6,174 nucleotides of DNA, from contig WFOJ01000134.1 in assembly GCA_015488125.1 (NCBI GenBank), positions 1 through 6,174 on the forward strand, in the 5' to 3' direction. The DNA comes from Mariprofundaceae bacterium (GTDB lineage: Bacteria; Pseudomonadota; Zetaproteobacteria; Mariprofundales; Mariprofundaceae). Below the pieces are notes generated by a model. The model made no database searches. It was not told the origin of the DNA and saw nothing but the letters and a program-made list of their open reading frames with translations. How positions within the stretch are numbered: the stretch's first letter is position 1; every line of letters starts with the position of its first letter. Shown piece by piece: positions 1 to 5,903 of this stretch. Position numbers and translations under genes: made by a program.

Positions 1-131
1 AAGGCGGCAGCATTAAAAAAGCAGAAAATCAGCCACATCACCGAATACATGGTGTTGCGTGCCAGTACCACGCCAGCGCCAGCCAGCACGGTCATCGCCG
101 CAAACACATAAAAGAAAAACGCTTCAATCAT
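1..131 (-). CDS. nuoJ: NADH-quinone oxidoreductase subunit J (NuoJ), N-terminal fragment
   Basis: Partial gene running off the left edge; I translated it by hand from the ATG at 131-129. It gives 43 residues beginning MIEAFFFYVFAAMTVLAG and including a VVLARNTMYSV stretch and a FFNAAA stretch. Residues about 3-23 form one hydrophobic membrane segment and about 30-43 begin a second. An ARNP-like turn between two helices followed by FFNAA is typical of the NuoJ/ND6 family, a membrane subunit of complex I whose helix 3 takes part in the coupling movement. That helix would lie beyond the window. Position directly after nuoI is the standard operon order. A strong ribosome binding site precedes the ATG. 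The identity rests on the short N-terminus plus context; no frame disruption is seen. Confidence 0.93.
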   Translation of the reverse strand, partial: MIEAFFFYVFAAMTVLAGAGVVLARNTMYSVMWLIFCFFNAAA

Positions 132-133
132 GA

Positions 134-147
134 CCCCTCCGTCCTTT
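134..147 (-). promoter_or_regulatory. Shine-Dalgarno region of nuoJ
   Basis: In the 25-nt gap between nuoI and nuoJ the minus strand reads AAAGGA (147-142) followed by GGAGGGG (140-134), then TC and the nuoJ ATG. Either block could pair with the anti-Shine-Dalgarno; the second is close to the start codon. This is the only intergenic gap in the window large enough to hold a free-standing ribosome binding site. It supports the ATG at 131 as the start. Confidence 0.7.
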
Positions 148-156
148 CAGGTGCAA

Positions 157-645
157 TCAGCGATATGGTTCGTCGGCTTTGATGTTGCGCGCAATCTGCG
201 CCTCATAACGATCGCCAACTTCCAGTAGTTTCTGCTTGTCATAAAACAGGCAATCGCGATCTTCACCGCCATATTCAAACACCTGGGTTTCGACAATGGC
301 ATCCACCGGACAGGCTTCCTGACACAGGCCGCAGAAGATGCATTTGCTCAAATCAATATCGTAACGGGTCGTGCGACGCGAGCCGTCATCCCGTTCTTCC
401 GATTCAATGGTGATCGCCATCGCCGGACACACGGCCTCGCACAGCTTGCAGGCAATACAGCGCTCCTCACCATTTTCATAGCGGCGCAAGGCATGCAGAC
501 CGCGAAAACGCGGTGATAACGGCGTGCGCTCCTCCGGGTACTCCACGGTGATTTTTTTCTGGAACAAATAGCGGCCAGTCACTGACAGACCCTTGACCAG
601 TTCCAGTAGCAGCCATGTCTTCGAGGCTTTCTTCAATAAACTCAT
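157..645 (-). CDS. nuoI: NADH-quinone oxidoreductase subunit I (NuoI, TYKY-type ferredoxin)
   Basis: Complete 162-residue 8Fe ferredoxin-like subunit of complex I. It carries clusters N6a and N6b, which take electrons from the NuoG chain and pass them toward N2 at the quinone site. The two motifs are complete: C63-x2-C66-x2-C69-x3-C73-P and C102-x2-C105-x2-C108-x3-C112-P, each in the family context (RCIACKLCEAVCPA and KCIFCGLCQEACPVDAI). Residues 1-30 form the amphipathic N-terminal part that lies along the membrane arm, followed by the conserved YPEERTPLSPRFRG region. Length matches the alpha/beta/gammaproteobacterial and mitochondrial TYKY family (about 160-165). The start lies 3 nt after the nuoH stop and has a strong Shine-Dalgarno inside the nuoH end. 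An extra cysteine, C132, lies outside the cluster motifs. Confidence 0.98.
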   Translation of the reverse strand: MSLLKKASKTWLLLELVKGLSVTGRYLFQKKITVEYPEERTPLSPRFRGLHALRRYENGEERCIACKLCEAVCPAMAITIESEERDDGSRRTTRYDIDLSKCIFCGLCQEACPVDAIVETQVFEYGGEDRDCLFYDKQKLLEVGDRYEAQIARNIKADEPYR

Positions 646-648
646 CGC

Positions 649-1749
649 TTACCTCCAGGGCTGGTAGAAACCAATAATATCTTGCAGGCCCGGCGTGTAG
701 ATAAAAATACCTACTACCGCAATCCATGCCAGCGTCCACGGCAGAAAGACCTTCCACCCCAGACGCATCATCTGGTCATAACGATAGCGCGGGAAGGTCG
801 CCCGAAACCAGATGAAGACAAACACAAAAAACGCCGTTTTGGCCAGCAACCAGATCGTTCCGGGGATAAAATCAAGGAACGGAAACGGCGCATACCAGCC
901 TCCCAGAAAGAGGATGGAAGTCATCAGGCTGATCAGGATCAGCGCTGCATATTCGGCCAGTGAGAAAGTCGCGAACCACATACCGGAATATTCCACAAAA
1001 TAACCCGCGACCAGTTCCGCTTCGCCTTCGACCAGATCAAACGGTGTGCGATTGGTTTCTGCACAGCCAGAGATCAGATAGACAAGGAACATGGGAAACA
1101 GCGGAATAATATACCAGTGCCAGAAGCCACCTTCCTGCGCATGCACAATACCGGATAAATCCATGGTACCTGCCAGCATTAACACGCACACCAGGGCAAA
1201 GCCCATGGAAATTTCATACGACACCATCTGACAGGTGGCGCGCACGGCGCCGATCAGCGCATACTTGGAGTTGGACGCCCAACCAGCCAGCAGAATACCG
1301 TAAATCGCCAGGCTGGAAATCGCCATCACATAGAGCACGCCCACATTCAGATGGGCAATGGCCATCACCTGCGGTGTATCCAGATCGGCAAACCATGTGC
1401 GAACGCCATCGTGAATCTGCAGAATGGAATGACTCATTTCACCAAACGGTACCACCGAGAAGGCGATCAGCGCAGGCGTTAAGGCAACCACCGGCGCAGC
1501 CACAAACAGAAACTTGTTCGCCCTGGTGGGGATGATTGATTCTTTCAAAAACAGCTTCAGACCATCAGCCAAAGGCTGCAACAAGCCATGCGGTCCCACG
1601 CGGTTACAGCCCTTACGCGCCTGAATCAGGCCAATAACACGTCGTTCCGCGTAAGTAATGTAGGCAACGGAAAGTGCAACAGGCACGGCGATCAAGAGAA
1701 TTTCCACGATCCATACGATCGTGGTCAGAAGAATATTCACCCAATCCAT
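649..1749 (-). CDS. nuoH: NADH-quinone oxidoreductase subunit H (NuoH, ND1)
   Basis: Complete 366-residue integral membrane subunit of the ND1 family, which joins the peripheral arm to the membrane arm, lines the quinone tunnel and starts the proton path (E-channel). Both family signatures are visible: residues 33-70 (YAERRVIGLIQARKG, then NRVGPHGLLQPLADGLKLFLKE) and 231-255 (ETNRTPFDL, then the acidic EGEAE cluster and GYFVEYSG). Acidic candidates for the E-channel are E179 (in YEISMGF), D238, E241, E243 and E245. The C-terminal RATFPRYRYDQMMRLGWK (316-333) is also conserved. About eight hydrophobic helices are expected. Two oddities: position 48 is Cys where the family normally has Pro (GPNRVGP), and residues about 104-127 are an insertion relative to E. 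coli NuoH (325 aa). The ATG lies 1 nt after the nuoG stop with a G-rich ribosome binding site. Confidence 0.98.
   Translation of the reverse strand: MDWVNILLTTIVWIVEILLIAVPVALSVAYITYAERRVIGLIQARKGCNRVGPHGLLQPLADGLKLFLKESIIPTRANKFLFVAAPVVALTPALIAFSVVPFGEMSHSILQIHDGVRTWFADLDTPQVMAIAHLNVGVLYVMAISSLAIYGILLAGWASNSKYALIGAVRATCQMVSYEISMGFALVCVLMLAGTMDLSGIVHAQEGGFWHWYIIPLFPMFLVYLISGCAETNRTPFDLVEGEAELVAGYFVEYSGMWFATFSLAEYAALILISLMTSILFLGGWYAPFPFLDFIPGTIWLLAKTAFFVFVFIWFRATFPRYRYDQMMRLGWKVFLPWTLAWIAVVGIFIYTPGLQDIIGFYQPWR
651..656 (-). promoter_or_regulatory. Shine-Dalgarno of nuoI embedded in the nuoH stop region
   Basis: The last codons of nuoH (TGG AGG TAA) contain GGAGGT, 5 nt before the nuoI ATG at 645. 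The end of one gene therefore doubles as the ribosome binding site of the next, which points to coupled translation and fixes the nuoI start. Confidence 0.8.
1704..1724. repeat. 8-bp inverted repeat near the 5' end of nuoH
   Basis: CCACGATC (1704-1711) and GATCGTGG (1717-1724) are exact reverse complements around a 5-nt loop. On the transcript the stem would lie about 26-46 nt downstream of the nuoH start codon, within the codons of the first membrane helix. It could be chance. Confidence 0.5.
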
Positions 1750-1750
1750 T

Positions 1751-4105
1751 TTATACCCCCCTCAGACTGGCCGATGTCTCCGTACTCAGATCACCCGCAC
1801 CGCCGCGCTTGGCAACGAACAACACGCCTTCAGCAACATCCTCACGTGTGCCGACATGGTGGGTGATTTCCCCACTGGCCGTGCGAATCACGCATTCGCC
1901 TTCTTCCAGACCCAGTTGCCGCAAGGTATGCGGATGCACCAGCACATCAGGCAGTGCAAATAACTGCCCTGCTTCGCGCAACAGACCGGAAGCCCGCGCC
2001 CACGCACCTTCCCGGTACATGGAAAAACGACTGACGATATCAAGCGCCATCGCTGGTTCAACGCCCGAAGGCAGGCAACGCGCATTGCGGTTTCGCGCCG
2101 TGGGCATTCGCCACTCAGCCCCCTTCTTGCCAGCAAATACATCAGCCAATTCAGGCATGAATACGGCTGCCTTCTGACGCAGTTCGTCCAGCGACACCGC
2201 CGGCACATCGTCGGCGCCAAGCTCCTGCGTCAAGCGCATCATCACCTTCCACAGCGGACGTTCCTCACCAATGGAACGCAGTGGTTTATCCGCAATGCGA
2301 ACACGGCCTTCCATATTCACAAAAGTGCCTTCAATTTCCGAATAAGCAGCGGCTGGCAGTTGCACGTCGGCAAATTCTGCGATCTGACCGCCAATCGCGC
2401 CCACCTGCACCAGTGGCACCTGCCTCAATACACGCCGCGCCTGCATGGAGAACAAGCCATCCCCCAGCGGATCGCTGCCGACCAGCATCAGAGCATCCAG
2501 TTCACCGGCCTCCGCCGCCTGCAACAATTCACCGACACCCGTGCGAATATCGCCAAAGACGGCGCTGAGTACCTGCGCATTCATGCCCTCGGGAATCAGA
2601 TTGCGGCCATCATCACCGGCTTCGCCATGACCTGCCGAACGCATCAACAAATCAATGCCGTGAATCAATGCCGCCGCATCCTCATGGGCGCGAATTTCTT
2701 CTCCTACCAACACAGCGCAGCGTTCCGCCATCAGCGCATCAGCCAGCAATTTACCTGCTTCATGACGCGCTGGAACCCTCTCCAGCCAGGCTTCCATGGC
2801 TGGAGAGCCTTTGCCGACGTCTTTCAATTGCTCCATGGCACGGGCAATTACCGCTGGCCAGTCACGTGGACGAATCAGCGCATCTTTACCAGGCGACGTA
2901 TTGGTGCGGTAATTCATGGCACCGATGCGCGTCAGCGCCTTGCCATTGGCTACCCGCCGACGCAAACGCTGCATCAGAATCGGCAATCGCTGACGCAAAT
3001 CAGAACCAAGAATTACCACCTCATCAGCAGCTTCAATCTCGGCAGTGCTCATACTCAGCCCCTCTTCAAAAGCGAAGGGCCGCATATCACGGCGATGCAA
3101 GTCAAAGGCAACCTTCGCCTCGTTCATCACTGCATCATGCAGCAGGCGAATCGAGGTCAGCCCTTCAAGACTCCAGGACGGTGAGAAGATGATGCCAACT
3201 TTTTTATCTTTCAGCAGTTCTCTTGCCCGCGTCAGCGCCTCATTCCAGTCACAGGCAAGCAGTTCACCCTGTTTGCGAACCGCCGGTACCAGCAGGCGGT
3301 CATCCGAACGAAAAGCATCATAAACATAACGCCCACGGTCACAAATCCAGGCCTCCGCACCCTCAGGATCGTGCTTGATACGGATCACTTCATCGCCACG
3401 TGATTCAATAATCACATCACAGCCATGCGGACACTGAATGCAGGTGCTGTGATGACGTTCCAGTTCCCAGGGACGGGAAACATCGTTGGAGGGTTTGTCC
3501 AGCAAGGCGCCCACCGGACAAAGCTCGGCCAGATTACCAGCCAGTTCAGAACGCAATGTATCTTCCACAATGGAATCAATGCGCATATGATCACCGCGAT
3601 TGAGCACGCCCATATCACCAGTACCTGCCACTTCCTCGGCAAAACGAACACAGCGCGTACAATGAATGCATCGGGTCATGCAGGTGGTGATAAACGGGCC
3701 AAGGTTCTTGTCTTCCGTGCGCCGCTTGGGCTCCACATAGCGACCTTGTGAGGCGCCATGTTCAACAGAGTAATCCTGTAGCTTGCAATCGCCGCCCTGG
3801 TCGCACACCGGGCAATCCAGCGGATGATGAATCAACAAATATTCCATCACCATCTTGCGATCTTTTTTCAGCGTCTCGGTCTGCGTGCGCACCCTCATAT
3901 CTTCAGCCACAGGCGTACAGCAGGAAGCGGCAGGCTTTGGCCAGCCTTCCACTTCGACCAGACACATACGGCAATTCGCCGCCACCTTCAATTCCGGATG
4001 ATAGCAAAAATAGGGAACATCCACACCATGCATGCGGCAAGCTTCCAGAATACTGGTATTGGCCGGAACTGTTACTTCCTTGTCATCAATATAAAGCGTC
4101 GTCAT
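1751..4105 (-). CDS. nuoG: NADH-quinone oxidoreductase subunit G (NuoG), N7-motif-containing form
   Basis: Complete 784-residue large Fe-S subunit, the electron wire of the NADH arm. Clusters in order: 2Fe-2S N1b (C34, C45, C48, C62; ferredoxin-like residues 1-80); N5 with one His ligand (H94, C98, C101, C107 in HPLDCPVCDQGGDC); N4 (C146, C149, C152, C196); and an N7-type motif C222-x2-C225-x3-C229-x25-C255. Residues about 256-610 form the molybdopterin-oxidoreductase-like domain, which in this family has lost the metal cofactor; EGTFVNMEGRVR (592-603) is typical. Residues about 685-770 resemble the C-terminal barrel of that superfamily. Length is near Thermus Nqo3 (783), longer than mitochondrial NDUFS1-type proteins and shorter than E. 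coli NuoG (908). The start overlaps the nuoF stop (ATGA); GGAGAA at 4117-4112 is its ribosome binding site. An 11-bp inverted repeat lies in the linker coding region (2778-2807). Confidence 0.98.
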   Translation of the reverse strand: MTTLYIDDKEVTVPANTSILEACRMHGVDVPYFCYHPELKVAANCRMCLVEVEGWPKPAASCCTPVAEDMRVRTQTETLKKDRKMVMEYLLIHHPLDCPVCDQGGDCKLQDYSVEHGASQGRYVEPKRRTEDKNLGPFITTCMTRCIHCTRCVRFAEEVAGTGDMGVLNRGDHMRIDSIVEDTLRSELAGNLAELCPVGALLDKPSNDVSRPWELERHHSTCIQCPHGCDVIIESRGDEVIRIKHDPEGAEAWICDRGRYVYDAFRSDDRLLVPAVRKQGELLACDWNEALTRARELLKDKKVGIIFSPSWSLEGLTSIRLLHDAVMNEAKVAFDLHRRDMRPFAFEEGLSMSTAEIEAADEVVILGSDLRQRLPILMQRLRRRVANGKALTRIGAMNYRTNTSPGKDALIRPRDWPAVIARAMEQLKDVGKGSPAMEAWLERVPARHEAGKLLADALMAERCAVLVGEEIRAHEDAAALIHGIDLLMRSAGHGEAGDDGRNLIPEGMNAQVLSAVFGDIRTGVGELLQAAEAGELDALMLVGSDPLGDGLFSMQARRVLRQVPLVQVGAIGGQIAEFADVQLPAAAYSEIEGTFVNMEGRVRIADKPLRSIGEERPLWKVMMRLTQELGADDVPAVSLDELRQKAAVFMPELADVFAGKKGAEWRMPTARNRNARCLPSGVEPAMALDIVSRFSMYREGAWARASGLLREAGQLFALPDVLVHPHTLRQLGLEEGECVIRTASGEITHHVGTREDVAEGVLFVAKRGGAGDLSTETSASLRGV
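1756..1763 (-). promoter_or_regulatory. Shine-Dalgarno of nuoH inside the nuoG end
   Basis: The minus strand reads GAGGGGGG, then six bases (TATAAA) and the nuoH ATG at 1749. The block lies in the last sense codons of nuoG, before its TAA at 1753-1751. Good spacing supports this start and coupling to nuoG translation. Confidence 0.65.
2778..2807. repeat. Perfect 11-bp inverted repeat with 8-nt loop inside nuoG
   Basis: Left arm CTCTCCAGCCA (2778-2788) and right arm TGGCTGGAGAG (2797-2807) are exact reverse complements with 8 nt between. On the nuoG transcript this can form an 11-bp stem. It covers the codons of residues 433-443, in a weakly conserved stretch of the molybdopterin-like domain. 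No U-run follows on the transcribed strand, so it is not a typical intrinsic terminator. Function unknown; it may be chance. Confidence 0.6.
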
Positions 4106-5379
4106 GCCTTGTTCTCCGCCAGATAACTGTTGACCTCATCCGGGAACATGCGCAGCAAAGACAGAATCGGTGCGGCTGCACCATCTGCCAGCGCGCAAAT
4201 CGTGCGCCCGGCCATATGTTCGGAGGCATCTTGTAATACCTCAATATCCCTGGCATTGCAGCCGCCAGCTTCCAGGCGCAACATCACGCGCTCCAGCCAG
4301 CCCGTCCCCTCGCGGCACGGCGTACACTGACCACAGGATTCATGCGCATAAAAATGCGATAAGCGGCGCGTTAGTGCCACCACATCGGCGGTTTCATCCA
4401 TGATGATCACAGCACCAGAACCCAGCATGGAGCCAGCCTTGTGAATTTCATCATAAGCCAGTGGCACATCATAATGCTCAGGCCCCAGCCACGGCGTGGA
4501 GGAACCACCGGGAATCACGGCTTTAGGGACATCGCCATGCTGCAGGCCGCCGCAATACTCCTCCACCAACACGCGCAACGGCATCCCCATGGGCACTTCG
4601 TAGTTGCCGGGTTTGTTGACGTGACCGGAAACCGAGAAAATTTTCATGCCCGCGCTGTTGGGCACGCCGATCTGCTTATGCCACTGTCCACCATGCTCCA
4701 GAATCGCCGGAATAGTCGCCAGGGTTTCCACATTGTTGACCACCGTCGGGCAGCGGTAAAAACCTTCAACTGCCGGGAACGGTGGCTTAAAACGTGGACG
4801 ACCGGGACGGCCTTCCAGCGATTCGATCAATGCCGTTTCTTCCCCGCAGACGTAGGCGCCGGCGCCACGATGCACGGTCAGATGCATACTGAAATCCGTG
4901 CCGAGAATATGTTCACCCAGCAAGTTCGCAGCATACGCCTCTTTAATCGCCGCATTCATGACGTTGGCTTCGTGCAGGAATTCGCCGCGAATATAGATAT
5001 AGGCATCATGCACACCGAGGGCAAAGCCCGCCATAATCATGCCTTCAATCAACAGATGCGGATCAAAGCGCATAATATCACGATCCTTGAAGGTGCCAGG
5101 TTCACCCTCATCAGCATTGCATAGCAAATACGTTGGCTTACCGGTATTCCGTGGCACAAAGCTCCACTTCAGCCCGGTAGGAAAACCGGCACCACCGCGA
5201 CCACGCAGGCCGGAAATTTTCACCTGCTCGATAATCTGCTCGCGGTTCATTTCATTCAGCACCGTCGGCAGGTAGCTGTAAGCACCATTCTTGCGTGCCA
5301 CTTCCAGCGTCGCCTGCCCTGGCAAATGAATGCGATCAAAACAAATCGCTGTCACTTTGGAAGGATCAGATGGAATCAT
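4102..5379 (-). CDS. nuoF: NADH-quinone oxidoreductase subunit F (NuoF), FMN- and NADH-binding
   Basis: Complete 425-residue subunit where NADH is oxidised: it binds FMN and NADH and carries the 4Fe-4S cluster N3. Visible motifs: the glycine-rich GLRGRGGAGFPTGLKW (57-72) and NADEGEPGTFKDR (88-100) for FMN/NADH; GAGAYVCGEETALIESLEG (172-190); KPPFPA (198-203) and NNVETL (215-220); then the SLBB-like part. N3 ligands are C349-x2-C352-x2-C355 in ESCGQCTPCREG plus C395, giving a 39-residue spacing. Length fits the family (about 420-445). The ATG overlaps the nuoE stop (ATGA, 5376-5379). Upstream is a G-run (GGGGGTG, 5390-5384) that may serve as a weak ribosome binding site, so translation probably depends on coupling to nuoE. 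Nothing essential is missing. Confidence 0.98.
   Translation of the reverse strand: MIPSDPSKVTAICFDRIHLPGQATLEVARKNGAYSYLPTVLNEMNREQIIEQVKISGLRGRGGAGFPTGLKWSFVPRNTGKPTYLLCNADEGEPGTFKDRDIMRFDPHLLIEGMIMAGFALGVHDAYIYIRGEFLHEANVMNAAIKEAYAANLLGEHILGTDFSMHLTVHRGAGAYVCGEETALIESLEGRPGRPRFKPPFPAVEGFYRCPTVVNNVETLATIPAILEHGGQWHKQIGVPNSAGMKIFSVSGHVNKPGNYEVPMGMPLRVLVEEYCGGLQHGDVPKAVIPGGSSTPWLGPEHYDVPLAYDEIHKAGSMLGSGAVIIMDETADVVALTRRLSHFYAHESCGQCTPCREGTGWLERVMLRLEAGGCNARDIEVLQDASEHMAGRTICALADGAAAPILSLLRMFPDEVNSYLAENKA
4112..4117 (-). promoter_or_regulatory. Shine-Dalgarno of nuoG inside nuoF
   Basis: GGAGAA on the minus strand lies within the last codons of nuoF, six bases before the nuoG ATG at 4105. It supports that ATG as the start, and with the ATGA overlap suggests re-initiation after nuoF termination. 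Confidence 0.65.
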
Positions 5380-5903
5380 GCCACACCCCCGTCTTCCTGC
5401 GCCCTGGCATCCGCGATCAGCTGATCCATGTGTTCGGCGGTGACTTTTTCATGATATACATTGTTCACCTGCACCACCGGTGCACCGCCGCAGGCTCCGG
5501 CACATTCCACCTCGGTAACAGTGAACAGGCCATCTGGCGTGGTCTCCCCTACCCTGATACCCAGCGTACGGCACATATGCTCCAGCAGTTCACAGGCGCC
5601 ATTGAGCATGCAACCGGCATTGGTACACACTTCCAGCAGATATTTGCCTGTTGGCTGTTCACGGAACATGGTGTAAAAAGTCACCACCTCGCGCACCTGC
5701 ATCAGGTTAACATCCAGCGTATCAGCTACCAGCTGCTGCACATTCATCGGCAAATAACCAAAGTGCTGCTGCGCCAGATGCAAGACAGGCAACAGCGCCG
5801 AACGAGGGTGGGGATAACGGGCGACCAGTTCGCGAATTTCTTCCAGTTGTTCGGCGTTAAAACTCACTTTCTCCATTTGCGTGGTATCTACCTGCATACT
5901 CAT
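5376..5903 (-). CDS. nuoE: NADH-quinone oxidoreductase subunit E (NuoE, 24-kDa type)
   Basis: Complete 175-residue thioredoxin-like 2Fe-2S subunit of the NADH arm. It holds cluster N1a near the NuoF flavin; in the family this cluster is thought to buffer electrons and limit superoxide production. The four ligands are C93-x4-C98 (VCTNAGC) and C134-x3-C138 (ECAGACGGAP). The N-terminal helical part (about 15-80) has the family run RYPHPRSALLPVLHLAQQHFGYLP and the REVVTFYTMF helix. Length is normal for bacterial NuoE (about 155-180, without a mitochondrial presequence). The chosen ATG overlaps the nuoD stop as ATGA and has a good Shine-Dalgarno in the nuoD end. The in-frame Met at residue 3 is a less well placed alternative. 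An additional cysteine, C104, follows the first ligand pair. Confidence 0.98.
   Translation of the reverse strand: MSMQVDTTQMEKVSFNAEQLEEIRELVARYPHPRSALLPVLHLAQQHFGYLPMNVQQLVADTLDVNLMQVREVVTFYTMFREQPTGKYLLEVCTNAGCMLNGACELLEHMCRTLGIRVGETTPDGLFTVTEVECAGACGGAPVVQVNNVYHEKVTAEHMDQLIADARAQEDGGVA

Noticed and set aside
132..156. Possible internal promoter between nuoI and nuoJ
   Set aside because: The gap is only 25 nt and is filled by the ribosome binding site; no -35/-10 pair is visible there.
499..514. 6-bp GC-rich stem ACCGCG/CGCGGT with a 4-nt loop in nuoI
   Set aside because: It is short, falls in codons of the conserved PRFRG segment, and lies inside the gene; its T-run is in the loop rather than after the stem, so it is not a terminator.
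1619..1631. Near-perfect palindrome GCCTGAATCAGGC in nuoH
   Set aside because: The single central base cannot form a hairpin loop and the codons encode the conserved GLIQA segment.
2360..3184. Plus-strand open frame of 274 codons opposite nuoG
   Set aside because: It lies fully inside a well-supported nuoG on the other strand, its translation is rich in His, Gln, Arg and Pro as antisense frames often are, it shows no recognisable family, and it has no convincing ribosome binding site.
4855..4866. Perfect 12-bp palindrome GGCGCCGGCGCC
   Set aside because: It encodes the conserved Gly-Ala-Gly-Ala of NuoF with GGC and GCC codons, so protein constraint and codon choice explain it.
4441..5124. 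Plus-strand open frame of 227 codons opposite nuoF
   Set aside because: It is antisense to conserved NuoF motifs and has shadow-like composition with no recognisable domain.
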